DNA of 30,402 bases from an uncultured Oscillospiraceae bacterium. Lineage in GTDB: Bacteria > Bacillota > Clostridia > Oscillospirales > Oscillospiraceae. The stretch is from NCBI GenBank assembly GCA_910577915.1, contig CAJTOM010000024.1:1-30402 (forward strand), written 5' to 3'. Every line of letters starts with the position of its first letter. Position 1 is the first letter of the stretch. Under the pieces are notes generated by a model. It was given only the letters and a program-made list of their open reading frames with translations, made no database searches and had not been told where the DNA came from. Positions 6,887 through 15,167 of the stretch are shown piece after piece. The position numbers and the translations under genes are program-made.

Positions 6887-8272
6887 CTACTCCACCATCC
6901 TTGTTATATCGTTGATCCATCTCCTGCTGTGAAACCGCACCAGCCCTATGGGGCACTTGCAGATGTTCTCCGCCTGCATGGAGATGCACACCACCCAGGT
7001 GGGGGCCTGGAGCACCAAGGCGGCCACCGCCATGAGGGGGATGGCCAACAGCCAGAGGGGGGTGATGTCGATGATGGAGGCCATCTTCCCGTCGCCGCCG
7101 GCCCGGAGCACGCCGGTGATGTTGGTGATGTCGAAGGCCCGCATGGGCATGAACAGGGCGTAGACCACCGCGAGGTAGACCGCCGCCTGGGTGGCGCCGG
7201 GGCTGAGCTTGAACAGGGGGAACAGCACCGGCCGGAAGAAGGTGGGCAGCAGGATCAGCAGCAAGACCATCACAAAGGCGCCGACGAACATGGACACCAG
7301 CAGCAGCGTCCAGCTGACGGAGAACACGTGCTCCTTATCCCGCCCCTGGCCGATCTCCTTGCCCACGATGACGGCGGCGGAGGCGGCGATGCCGAAGCAG
7401 ACCACGGTGGAGAGCTTGTCGATGCTGCCGATGAGGGCGTAGGCCGCCAGCATGTCCTGGCTGTTGGCCATGTGGCCCATGATGACGGTGAGCATGGAGG
7501 TGCCGATGCTCCACATGGCCTCGTTGCACACCACGGGGGTGGAGTACTTCACGAACCCCCGCAGAATGCTCCGCCCCGGCCGCAGGATGCAGCCCCAGCG
7601 CAGGGGCAGCCGCTTGTTCCACAGGGCGAAGCCCGCCGCCACCGCGAATTCCACCACCCGGCTGGTGAAGGTCGCCACCGCCGCCCCGGTGATGCCCATC
7701 GCCGGCGCGCCGAACTTGCCGAAGATGAGCACGAAGTTGAGGAAGGTGTTCACACACATGGAGATGGCGAACAGCAGCATCCCAAAGGCCGGGTACTCCG
7801 TACTCCTCTGCACCCCGGCGTAGATGCTGCTGATGCCGTTGAAGATGTAGGAGAAGCCCACGATCTGGATATACCGCACCGCCAGCTCCACCAGCTGCCG
7901 GTTGGGCGTGATCAGCCCCAGCACCTGGGCGGGGAAGAGGAAGGTGGTCAGCGCGATGAGGGTGGAGAACCCTGTGACGGCGTACAGGGCCACCCCCATA
8001 CACCGGTTGATGTTGTCCACATCTCCCCGGCCCCAGTACTGGCTGACCAGCACGGCCATCCCGCTCTGGAATCCGAAGATCACCACCTGGATGATGAAAA
8101 TGGGCACGTTGGCCGCCGTCACCGCCGCCATCTCCGCGTTCCCCAGCAGACCCACCATAAAGGTGTCCGCGAATCCCAGGGAGGTGGTGATCATATTTTG
8201 CAGGATGATCGGCAGTGAGAGGACCCACAGCCTGCGGTAAAAGCCGGGCTCCCGGCGGAGAGCACGGAACAT
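6887..8272 (-). CDS. MATE-family multidrug/metabolite exporter
   Basis: The 461-residue integral membrane protein has the twelve-helix pattern of MATE transporters, which export cationic drugs or metabolites using Na+ or H+ gradients. Typical features are LWVLSLPIILQNMITTSLGFADTFMVGLLG at the start (residues 15-44), the segment SQYWGRGDVDNINR (77-90), and the second-half repeat beginning near EAMWSIGTSM. Length is normal. ATG at 8272 follows AAAGGAG by ten bases; another ATG seven bases upstream is out of frame. A long leader with several hairpins (8273-8493) and a promoter at 8500-8527 precede it, so expression may be controlled at the RNA level. The substrate cannot be inferred from sequence. 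Confidence 0.92.
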   Translation of the reverse strand: MFRALRREPGFYRRLWVLSLPIILQNMITTSLGFADTFMVGLLGNAEMAAVTAANVPIFIIQVVIFGFQSGMAVLVSQYWGRGDVDNINRCMGVALYAVTGFSTLIALTTFLFPAQVLGLITPNRQLVELAVRYIQIVGFSYIFNGISSIYAGVQRSTEYPAFGMLLFAISMCVNTFLNFVLIFGKFGAPAMGITGAAVATFTSRVVEFAVAAGFALWNKRLPLRWGCILRPGRSILRGFVKYSTPVVCNEAMWSIGTSMLTVIMGHMANSQDMLAAYALIGSIDKLSTVVCFGIAASAAVIVGKEIGQGRDKEHVFSVSWTLLLVSMFVGAFVMVLLLILLPTFFRPVLFPLFKLSPGATQAAVYLAVVYALFMPMRAFDITNITGVLRAGGDGKMASIIDITPLWLLAIPLMAVAALVLQAPTWVVCISMQAENICKCPIGLVRFHSRRWINDITRMVE

Positions 8273-8493
8273 ACAGCATCAGCTCCTTTCTTCGCCGCCT
8301 CCGGGCGGCGAGGCAGCTGGGCGGCCACAGGCCGCCCAGCTGCCCTTGCGCGCATAAAATAAAACCAAAAAATTGCCGGACCAAATCCCCCTCATTGCGC
8401 CGCACGGTCAAGGGGGCAGCGCTGTGGTCCCTGCCTCTGTCTGTCCGGCGCTCCTGACAGAGGCCCCGTTCGGACCGGCGGTTCGCTTACGGC
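8273..8493 (-). promoter_or_regulatory. Hairpin-rich leader of the MATE gene, possible attenuator or riboswitch
   Basis: About 220 nt lie between the predicted start of transcription and the MATE ATG. Reading the minus strand there is a 9-bp hairpin (8433-8441 with 8456-8464). A GCCGGAC in its loop (8443-8449) can instead pair with GTCCGGC (8375-8381), which stands two bases before a T6 run (8367-8372). Nearer the gene are a 15-bp hairpin with a 3-base loop (8312-8344) and a CGCCGCC/GGCGGCG hairpin (8292-8309) touching the ribosome site. No known riboswitch consensus was recognised. Confidence 0.45.
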
Positions 8494-8499
8494 ACATCC

Positions 8500-8527
8500 A
8501 TCATACCACAATCCGCCGGTAATGCAA
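8500..8527 (-). promoter_or_regulatory. Promoter of the MATE (and perhaps rlmA) transcript
   Basis: On the minus strand TTGCAT (8522-8527) and TATGAT (8500-8505) are 16 bp apart, and TG one base before the -10 gives an extended -10. An 8-bp inverted repeat (ACCGGCGG 8474-8481, CCGCCGGT 8513-8520) brackets the -10 region and could be an operator. Confidence 0.6.
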
Positions 8528-8596
8528 CCCTTCAGGCCAGATCAGCCGCACAATTTTCTCCGCCCGCTGCCGCATACAGTTTTCTCCTGCATATTA

Positions 8597-8626
8597 TTGA
8601 CATGATCGGGGCGTACATGGTATTAT
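8597..8626 (+). promoter_or_regulatory. Promoter of the hybrid-kinase genes
   Basis: A consensus -35 TTGACA (8597-8602) and TATTAT (8621-8626) are separated by 18 bp. The predicted leader is about 145 nt, with no convincing small gene in it. Confidence 0.7.
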
Positions 8627-8779
8627 GACACAGATTTTCTGATCTCTGCGGTGGAGCTGCTGGAGCAAGGCGGAAGAATTCCGGCATTGTGAAACAGCGC
8701 TTTCCAGAAATCTCCTCTGCACATGGAAAGCCGCTGCGGCAACTATGGCCGGATACCGGTCAGTATGGAGGACAGACAT

Positions 8780-11362
8780 ATGGAGTATGTAGGGGAACTT
8801 TTGAAGCGGACCGGGGAGGGCGCTCCGGCTGCCGGGGCCGGCGAGCAGCACGGCGGCATGCGCAGCGTTCAGAATCTGGAGGCCGTCATCAACGAGGGCC
8901 TTCGCGTTGCCCTGCTGGAGGAAACGCCGGATCAGTCCCTGGAGGTGCTGCTGGAGCATCTGGGGAAGGCGCTGAACGGGGAGCGGACGTATATATTCGA
9001 GCAGAACGAGGCCGGCTGCGACGACAACACCTACGAATGGGCGGCCGACGGGGTGGAGCCGGAAAAGGAGAGCCTCCAAAACGTCCCCCCGGAGGTGTGC
9101 GCAAGCTGGTACCGGAAGTTCAGCGTCGGCAAGCATATCGTCATTGAAAGCCTGGAGGATATTCGGGAGACGGACCCGCTTCAGTATGAGAACCTGAAGC
9201 GGCAGGGGGTTCACTCCCTGGTGGTGGTTCCCCTGTATGACGGCGAAAGGATCATCGGCTTTTACGGCGTGGACAATCCCCCCGTGCGGTCTCTGGAGTA
9301 CACGTCGAACATGCTCCAGACCGCGGCGTATTTTATTGTATCCTCCCTGAAGCGGCGCAACCTGGTCCGGGAGCTCCAAAAGCGGAGCTATACCGTGCTC
9401 CACGCCCTCAGCGTGGACTACCTGGGCATCTATGAGGTGAACTTCGACACGGGCGAGTGCAAGGTGTACCGCAGCAGCGAACGGCTGGGCATGGATTGGG
9501 CGGCCTGTTTTCAGGAGGGCTACGCGGCGGCTGTGGAGCGGTATATTGCCGCGTGCGTGGTCCCCCGGGACCAGGAGCGGCTCCGCACGGTGACAGAGAA
9601 GCGCTATGTGCTCGCCCGGCTCAGGAGCAAGAAAAAGTTCTCCGTCCGGTACCAGGTGAAGGACAGCGCCTGGGGGCTGAAGCATCTGGAGCTCCATTTT
9701 TCCGCCACGGAGGAGACGGCGGCGGAGAACTGCGCGATTTTCGCACTGCGGGACGTCAACGCCCTGGTGGAGCAGGAAGAGAAATACAAGCTGGAGGCGC
9801 GGCAGAGCCTTGAGGACATTCTGGAGGGCGCCCGGACCGGAATCTGGACAATTGAGCTGGAGGACGGCTGCCCGCCGAGAATGTACGCGGACCGGACCAT
9901 GCGGATCCTCCTGGGCGTGCCGGACGAAATCGGGCCGGAGGCGTGCTACCGGCACTGGTTTGCAGGCATTGAGCCGGATTATGTGGAGATGGTGGAGGAA
10001 TCCGTACAGGAGATGCTGAAGAGCGGGCGCTCTGAGGTGGTGTACCCATGGAATCATCCGGAATTGGGAAAGATCTACGTCCGCTGCGGCGGCGTACCGG
10101 ACAGGAGCTTCAAAAAAGCCGGCGTCAGCCTGAACGGATACCATCAGGACATCACGGAGACGATGGTGACGCGAAGGAAGCAGGAGCAGTCCATCATGGA
10201 GCTTCTGGAGCGGGTGCGGCAGGCGAACTCCACCAAAAGTGAATTTCTCTCCCACATGTCCCACGATCTGCGCACGCCGATCAACGGGATTCTGGGGATG
10301 CTGGCCATTCTGGAAAGGAGCCAGGACGACCCGGAGCGGCAGCGGGCGTGCCGGAAAAAGATCCGCGTGTCGACGGAGCATCTTCTGTCCCTGGTGAACG
10401 ATGTGCTGCAGGTCAGCAAGCTGGAGAGCGGACGGCTTGCGGCGGTGGAGGAGCCCTTTGACCTCCATGACGCGCTGGAGGACTGCGTCACGATTCTCTC
10501 GCCCCTGGCGGAGGAGCGGGGCATCCGGCTGGAGCTGGAGGATTCCGGTCTGCGGCATAGCAGGGTCGTTGGAAATCCGCTGCATCTGAAGCAGATTCTG
10601 ACGAACGTCATTGACAACGCGCTCCGCTATAACCGGCCCCACGGCGCGGTTTTTGTCCGGGCGGAGGAGGCCTCCTTCCAGGCGGGGACGGCGGAGTGCC
10701 GGTTTGTCGTCGAGGACACCGGCATCGGCATTGGGGAGGACTTCAAAGCGCACATCTTTGAGCCTTTCACACAGGAGCACCAGGGGGCGCGTACAAACTA
10801 TAACGGCGTCGGGCTGGGCATGTCCATCGTCAAGAAGCTGGTCGACCAGATGAAGGGCGCGGTGGAGATCGACAGCCGTGTGGGCAGAGGAAGCGTGGTT
10901 CAGATTACGCTCCCCCTGCGGGCCGGCGAGGCGGAGAGCGGCGCGTCCGCCGGCGAGGCGTGGAGCATGCCGGACAACATTGCCGGGATGCGGGTGCTTC
11001 TGGTGGAGGACAACGAGATCAACTGTGAAATTGTGGAGTACATTCTCCGGGGCGCGGGGGTGGAGGTCGTGACGGCCAGCGACGGGAAGGCCGCCGTGGA
11101 CGCCTTCACGGCGGCCGAGCCCGGGGCCTTTGACTGCGTGCTCATGGATCTGATGATGCCGGTCATGAGCGGATATGAGGCGGCGCGGGTGATTCGCAGC
11201 CTGGAGCGGAGGGACGCGGCGGCCGTGCCGATCATTGCGCTGTCGGCCAACGCGTTCGACGAGGATATTGCGCTGGCAAAGGACGCGGGGATGAACGAGC
11301 ATTTGGCAAAGCCGGTGGACATGCATAAAATGTTTCAGGTTATGAGCCGGCTGAGGGGCTGA
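8780..11362 (+). CDS. Cytosolic hybrid histidine kinase (GAF-PAS-PAS-HisKA-HATPase-REC)
   Basis: This 860-residue sensor kinase has no membrane segment. A GAF-like domain spans about 25-175 and two PAS-like regions about 185-460. The dimerisation domain SHMSHDLRTPINGILG carries the phosphorylated His495. An ATP-binding domain follows (N box near 605-616, DTGIG near 645, GVGLGM near 676), then a C-terminal receiver (736-860) with VEDNE acidic residues and phospho-acceptor Asp790. ATG at 8780 is chosen because GGAGGA (8767-8772) lies seven bases upstream; in-frame ATGs at 8723 and 8765 lack a ribosome site. The ligand is unknown. It is followed after 68 bases by a second hybrid kinase; no HPt or DNA-binding regulator gene is nearby, so the phosphoryl acceptor must be elsewhere. 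Confidence 0.9.
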   Translation: MEYVGELLKRTGEGAPAAGAGEQHGGMRSVQNLEAVINEGLRVALLEETPDQSLEVLLEHLGKALNGERTYIFEQNEAGCDDNTYEWAADGVEPEKESLQNVPPEVCASWYRKFSVGKHIVIESLEDIRETDPLQYENLKRQGVHSLVVVPLYDGERIIGFYGVDNPPVRSLEYTSNMLQTAAYFIVSSLKRRNLVRELQKRSYTVLHALSVDYLGIYEVNFDTGECKVYRSSERLGMDWAACFQEGYAAAVERYIAACVVPRDQERLRTVTEKRYVLARLRSKKKFSVRYQVKDSAWGLKHLELHFSATEETAAENCAIFALRDVNALVEQEEKYKLEARQSLEDILEGARTGIWTIELEDGCPPRMYADRTMRILLGVPDEIGPEACYRHWFAGIEPDYVEMVEESVQEMLKSGRSEVVYPWNHPELGKIYVRCGGVPDRSFKKAGVSLNGYHQDITETMVTRRKQEQSIMELLERVRQANSTKSEFLSHMSHDLRTPINGILGMLAILERSQDDPERQRACRKKIRVSTEHLLSLVNDVLQVSKLESGRLAAVEEPFDLHDALEDCVTILSPLAEERGIRLELEDSGLRHSRVVGNPLHLKQILTNVIDNALRYNRPHGAVFVRAEEASFQAGTAECRFVVEDTGIGIGEDFKAHIFEPFTQEHQGARTNYNGVGLGMSIVKKLVDQMKGAVEIDSRVGRGSVVQITLPLRAGEAESGASAGEAWSMPDNIAGMRVLLVEDNEINCEIVEYILRGAGVEVVTASDGKAAVDAFTAAEPGAFDCVLMDLMMPVMSGYEAARVIRSLERRDAAAVPIIALSANAFDEDIALAKDAGMNEHLAKPVDMHKMFQVMSRLRG

Positions 11363-11430
11363 CAGAGCCGGTAAACGGATGTTGGGCAGCCAGACAACTT
11401 ACATGCTGAAAACTGTGGAGATGGAAAAAT

Positions 11431-14001
11431 ATGAAAGGCAAGGCTTTGCCGCGTGCTTTTAAAATCAGCATAGCGGTGATTATTTGTTTTACTATTTTTG
11501 TGTTTTCCTTTCTTGGAATATCCATTCACAATATGAGCGAAGACACGATTGAAGACATTGGGACCGCTTATATGGCCGGAATGAACGAGCAGGTGTCGCT
11601 GCACTTTGAAACGATCATTGAGCTCCGCCTGACGATGGCGGAATCCATCGCGCATATCGCGGCGGGCGACGGAAATTCCAGCTATGGCTCCCGGGAGGAG
11701 ATCGAATACGGCGCAAGGGCGAGGCACTTTCTGTGCGCCGCCCTGTATTCGCCCGACGGCGGCATTGAAATGGTGTATGGCGATCCCGTGGAGCTCAAGC
11801 ACCCCGAGCCGTTTCTGGAGAGCCTGCGGAGCGGGGAGCGCAGGACGGCCTCCGCTGCCGACGGCAGCGGGAACGGCGTGATTTTGTTCGGCGTCCCCTG
11901 CGCGTATCCCATGTCCGGCGGCGGCAGCAGCCTTGCCATGGTTGTGGGGCTCTCCACCCAATATATGGGAGAGGTCCTCTTCCTCGATTCGGACGACTCC
12001 CTGAGCTACTCGTTTGTCATACGAAAGGACGGCAGCTACGTTGTCGGGAACGAGAAGGACGCCCACGAAAATTACTTTGACAGGCTCTACAGCATCTTTG
12101 AGGGCCAGGACGAGGAGGCCGCTTCCTACATAGAGCAGCTGACGGCGGCCATGGACGCGAACGAGGAGTATTCCGTTATTCTGCGCAGCGGCGCGTCGCG
12201 CCGCCACCTGTACTGCACCGGCCTCCCCTACTGCGATTGGTACTTGGTGACGGTCCTCCCCTTTGACGCGCTGGACGACGCCATCGCGGGGATGGGCGGT
12301 CACTGGCTGACCATTGTCTACGCCGCCTCTTTTGCCATCATCGCCATGCTCCTCTGCCTGTTCGTGCAGTACTTGCGGCTGTTCAGAAACCAGATGTCCG
12401 AGCTCAAGCGCATGAACGCGGAGATGGACCGGGCCCGGCAGGACGCGGAGCGGGCGCGGAAGGAGGCGGAGCAGGCCAACATGGCCAAGCAGGACTTTCT
12501 CTCCAGCATGAGCCACGACATACGCACGCCTATGAACGCCATCATCGGGATGACGTCCCTGGCCATGAACCAGGCGGATCATCCGGGGCAGGTGCAGGAT
12601 TATCTGCGCAAAATTGCGCTGTCGAGCAATCACCTGCTGGGGCTGATCAACGACGTGCTGGATATATCCAAAATTGAGAGCGGAAAAATGGCGCTGAATG
12701 TTGAGCCGGTGTCGCTGCGAGAGGCGATGGACTGCATTGTCAATATCATGCAGCCCCAGGTCAAGGCAAAGCATCAGCAGTTCAACGCCGCCGCCTACGA
12801 CATTCTTTCGGAGGATGTGTACTGTGACGGCGTGCGGCTGAACCAGGTGCTGATCAACCTGCTGGGCAACGCCGCCAAATTTACGCCGGAAAACGGCTCG
12901 ATTCAGGCGGTGGTGTACCAGGAGGCGCTTCCGGAGACGCCCTCCTTTGTCCGCACCCATTTCCTGGTAAGCGATACGGGAATCGGCATGTCGAAGGAGT
13001 ACCAAAAGGTCATATTTGAATCCTTCAGCAGAGAGGACAACACACGGGTGCAGAAAACGGAGGGCTCCGGGCTGGGAATGACGATCACCAAGTATATTGT
13101 GGACGCGATGGGCGGTGCCATTTCTGTCCGCAGCGAGCAGGGCCGGGGCAGCGAGTTCCACGTTGTGCTCGACCTGGAGCGGGCGGCGGAGCGGAAGACG
13201 GACACGGCGTTTCCGGACTGGCATATCCTGGTGGTTGACAGCGATGAGCGGCTGTGCGTCAATACGGTGCGCCTGCTGGAATCCATCGGCATCCGCTCCG
13301 AGTGGCGCGCAAGCGCCGCGCAGGCGATGGAGCGGATGGCGGACGTCCCCTGCCAGCTGGTCCTTCTGGGGCGGCAGCTGCCGGACATGACCGGGATCGA
13401 GGCCGCCCGTGCCATTCGCTCAAACTGGGGGGAGGACGGTCCGGCGGCGCTGCTCATGGCCTGCGACGGGAGCGAGGCGGCGGACGAGGCCGGAGAAGCG
13501 GGCATTTCCGGCTTCATCTCCAAGCCGCTGTTCAAGTCCACGCTGATCGACGCGCTGAGCGCGTTTGCCGGTACCGGCGTCAAGGAGGCCGCCGGCGCTG
13601 ACAAGGCGGTTGATCCGGTGCTGCGGGGGAAGCGTATTTTGCTGGCGGAGGATAACGAGCTCAACTGGGAAGTGGCGAGGGCGATGCTCTCTGTTCTTGA
13701 AATGGAGCTGGATTGGGTTGAGAACGGGCGGGACTGCGTCGCAAAATTGGAGGAGTCTCCGGTGGGGTATTACGACGCGATTCTGATGGATGTGCGCATG
13801 CCCGTGATGGACGGCTACGAGGCCACCGCGGCCATCCGGGCGCTGGAGCGGGAGGACGCGGATATTCCCATTATCGCCATGACTGCCGACGCGTTTGCGG
13901 AGGATATGCAGCGGTGTTTGGAGTGCGGCATGAATGACCATCTGGCAAAGCCGATTAACGTGCAGGCTGTCGCGTGTAAACTGAAGAAATATATGAAATA
14001 G
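11431..14001 (+). CDS. Membrane-bound hybrid histidine kinase with two receivers, the first degenerate
   Basis: The 856-residue protein starts with a membrane helix (about 10-32), an extracellular Cache-like sensor region (33-290), and a second helix (about 293-318). A coiled coil (320-355) precedes the kinase core with phosphorylated His362 in SSMSHDIRTPMNAIIG. ATP-binding motifs are near 476, 515 and 544. Two receivers follow. The first (about 597-713) keeps VDSDE and the conserved lysine in ISKPL but has Gly647 where the phospho-acceptor Asp belongs (LVLLGRQLPDMTG). The second (735-856) is intact with Asp787 in ILMDVRMPVMDG. Start ATG at 11431 follows GGAG at 11417-11420. It probably shares a transcript with the upstream kinase. 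The external signal is unknown. Confidence 0.9.
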   Translation: MKGKALPRAFKISIAVIICFTIFVFSFLGISIHNMSEDTIEDIGTAYMAGMNEQVSLHFETIIELRLTMAESIAHIAAGDGNSSYGSREEIEYGARARHFLCAALYSPDGGIEMVYGDPVELKHPEPFLESLRSGERRTASAADGSGNGVILFGVPCAYPMSGGGSSLAMVVGLSTQYMGEVLFLDSDDSLSYSFVIRKDGSYVVGNEKDAHENYFDRLYSIFEGQDEEAASYIEQLTAAMDANEEYSVILRSGASRRHLYCTGLPYCDWYLVTVLPFDALDDAIAGMGGHWLTIVYAASFAIIAMLLCLFVQYLRLFRNQMSELKRMNAEMDRARQDAERARKEAEQANMAKQDFLSSMSHDIRTPMNAIIGMTSLAMNQADHPGQVQDYLRKIALSSNHLLGLINDVLDISKIESGKMALNVEPVSLREAMDCIVNIMQPQVKAKHQQFNAAAYDILSEDVYCDGVRLNQVLINLLGNAAKFTPENGSIQAVVYQEALPETPSFVRTHFLVSDTGIGMSKEYQKVIFESFSREDNTRVQKTEGSGLGMTITKYIVDAMGGAISVRSEQGRGSEFHVVLDLERAAERKTDTAFPDWHILVVDSDERLCVNTVRLLESIGIRSEWRASAAQAMERMADVPCQLVLLGRQLPDMTGIEAARAIRSNWGEDGPAALLMACDGSEAADEAGEAGISGFISKPLFKSTLIDALSAFAGTGVKEAAGADKAVDPVLRGKRILLAEDNELNWEVARAMLSVLEMELDWVENGRDCVAKLEESPVGYYDAILMDVRMPVMDGYEATAAIRALEREDADIPIIAMTADAFAEDMQRCLECGMNDHLAKPINVQAVACKLKKYMK

Positions 14002-14030
14002 TAGAGACCGGCGCCGCTGTGCTGCAGCGG

Positions 14031-14555
14031 TTATCGCATGCAGGAACCCGCCGCCCTGCGGATCACCCCGCAGGCAATTTTGATACCGGAGCTGCCTGAC
14101 GGCTGGGTCGTAAAATCGTCGGGACGGCTGTGGATGAGAATCGTTCTGCCCATCACCTCGTTTACAGAAAACCGATTTGTCAGAAACAGGGAAAGGGCAC
14201 ATCCATGGTTCCCGAACAGCGGCGGCAGGTCGCCGGCATGGCGGGGGTGCTCACAGCCGCTTGGATCGTAATGCGCCATGGCGTTCGCAAACGGGTCGTC
14301 CATACTGCCATCGCACGCAGAGCCCTCGTGAATGTGAAATCCGAAAATCTGCCCATGGCACGGACCTTCGGAACAGGGCAGGCCGTTGACCTCCGCCCAG
14401 ACGATCACGCCCGCGCTGGTTTGGTAAAATCGCACTTTGCCCGAAATATCGGGATAGCTTTCACTGCCTGCAATATGGGCCGCCGCTTGCGGCCTGCTGC
14501 GCAGGATGGTGAGAAGGTGGATGCGGGAGTTGCCGCAAGACGAACATGTGCTCAT
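14031..14555 (-). CDS. Cu/Zn superoxide dismutase-family protein, no signal peptide
   Basis: The 174-residue protein has the Cu/Zn SOD metal site: FHIHE (His74, His76), AHYDP (His95), HPRHAGDLP (His103, His106, Asp109) and LIHSRPDDF (His142). The C-terminal IACGVI supplies the disulfide cysteine Cys162, probably paired with Cys61 or Cys66. The arginine that guides superoxide in classical enzymes (position 143 in human SOD1) appears as Lys159. Unlike periplasmic bacterial SODs, no signal peptide is present; the N-terminus instead has a CSSC motif (residues 4-7). ATG at 14555 is preferred because AGGAG lies eight bases upstream; a TTG six codons earlier precedes the ribosome site. The gene converges on the kinase gene with a 29-base gap holding a 6-bp hairpin. 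Activity as a dismutase is likely but not certain. Confidence 0.85.
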   Translation of the reverse strand: MSTCSSCGNSRIHLLTILRSRPQAAAHIAGSESYPDISGKVRFYQTSAGVIVWAEVNGLPCSEGPCHGQIFGFHIHEGSACDGSMDDPFANAMAHYDPSGCEHPRHAGDLPPLFGNHGCALSLFLTNRFSVNEVMGRTILIHSRPDDFTTQPSGSSGIKIACGVIRRAAGSCMR

Positions 14556-14593
14556 ACAAAAGGCTCCTAACAATTAGCGCTCCTCGCGGAGGG

Positions 14594-14611
14594 TATTCTA
14601 TCATCAGAATA
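14594..14611. promoter_or_regulatory. Candidate operator overlapping the SOD -10 region
   Basis: TATTCT (14594-14599) and AGAATA (14606-14611) form an inverted repeat with a 6-base spacer. It lies 39 bases upstream of the SOD start and overlaps a possible minus-strand -10 (TAGAAT, 14595-14600), for which no good -35 is seen. It does not match the usual Fur/PerR 7-1-7 box closely. Confidence 0.35.
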
Positions 14612-14670
14612 TGCGGCGGAGGCGCGGTTGACAGTGCCGCGCATGGGAGCGGCGCCGGCCGGACAGGCAG

Positions 14671-14710
14671 GGGGAACAGGGCTGGACAGCCATATCCAGC
14701 CCTGTTCTCT
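14671..14710. other. Long hairpin in the SOD/lipoprotein intergenic region
   Basis: GAACAGGGCTGGA (14674-14686) pairs perfectly with its complement (14695-14707) around an 8-base loop; three more wobble or Watson-Crick pairs extend the stem. No good T run follows on either strand. The surrounding 14556-15167 stretch (612 bases) has no convincing gene. Confidence 0.5.
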
Positions 14711-14873
14711 CTGCTTATTTTGATAACCTCAGCTTTCCGCGCGGTTTAAAAAAGGTTTCAGCGGTTCCAAAAGCGCGGCGGACAAGGAGCCCTAAAATAT
14801 ATCGCCGCCGCGCCCCTAACATAATGAAAAGATCGCAGCTGAAAAGGATTTGAGAGTTGCAGCCCATTTCCTA

Positions 14874-14902
14874 TTGCAAAATTCTAGAGCGTGTGATAAG
14901 AT
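14874..14902 (+). promoter_or_regulatory. Probable promoter of the lipoprotein/Dlt-like operon
   Basis: TTGCAA (14874-14879) and TAAGAT (14897-14902) are 17 bp apart, and TG at 14894-14895 makes an extended -10. It would start transcription near 14909, about 260 nt before the first gene at 15168. Confidence 0.5.
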
Positions 14903-14908
14903 GCTTCT

Positions 14909-15167
14909 GTCGAAGGTGGGCGCATTGCCCCTAAAAACAGCATGACCTTGCCCGCTCCCCCAGGGCTCATTTTGTACGAACGGCAGCCCGCGCCCGATGG
15001 GCTGCGGCGAAGGGAGCCGGCATTGGGAAAGAAATCCTTCAAACAGGAAAATTGGCAGACAGCCGGCAAATAATCCAAATGTTTAATCGGAATTTGCAGA
15101 AGAGGCCCGATATAAGCCGGTTATTTTGCGCTGTTATCCATAATATATTGACTAAGGAGCGATTCAC
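14909..15167 (+). promoter_or_regulatory. Structured 5' leader of the lipoprotein/Dlt-like operon
   Basis: Several pairings can be seen: AAGGT (14913-14917) with ACCTT (14945-14949), enclosing GGGC (14918-14921) with GCCC (14927-14930); and GCTCCC (14954-14959) with GGGAGC (15012-15017), enclosing GCAGCCC (14983-14989) with GGGCTGC (14999-15005). This nested arrangement resembles a regulatory leader, but it fits no riboswitch class I recognise. A 64-codon frame on the other strand (14884-15078) has no ribosome site. Confidence 0.4.

Noticed and set aside
9595..9850. Extra transmembrane sensor in the first hybrid kinase
   Set aside because: The region is charged and PAS-like; no hydrophobic segment is long enough to cross a membrane.
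8594..11326. 910-codon open frame on the minus strand opposite the first hybrid kinase
   Set aside because: It is a by-product of GC-rich codon bias; the translation is rich in Arg/His/Pro/Leu with no domain, and the plus strand has unmistakable kinase motifs.
14628..14633. TTGACA as a plus-strand -35
   Set aside because: The base is perfect but no -10 is found at 16-19 bp; the region there is GC only.
14884..15078. 64-codon minus-strand frame in the gap before the transglutaminase-like gene
   Set aside because: No ribosome site, no similarity recognised, and it overlaps a probable promoter and leader on the other strand.
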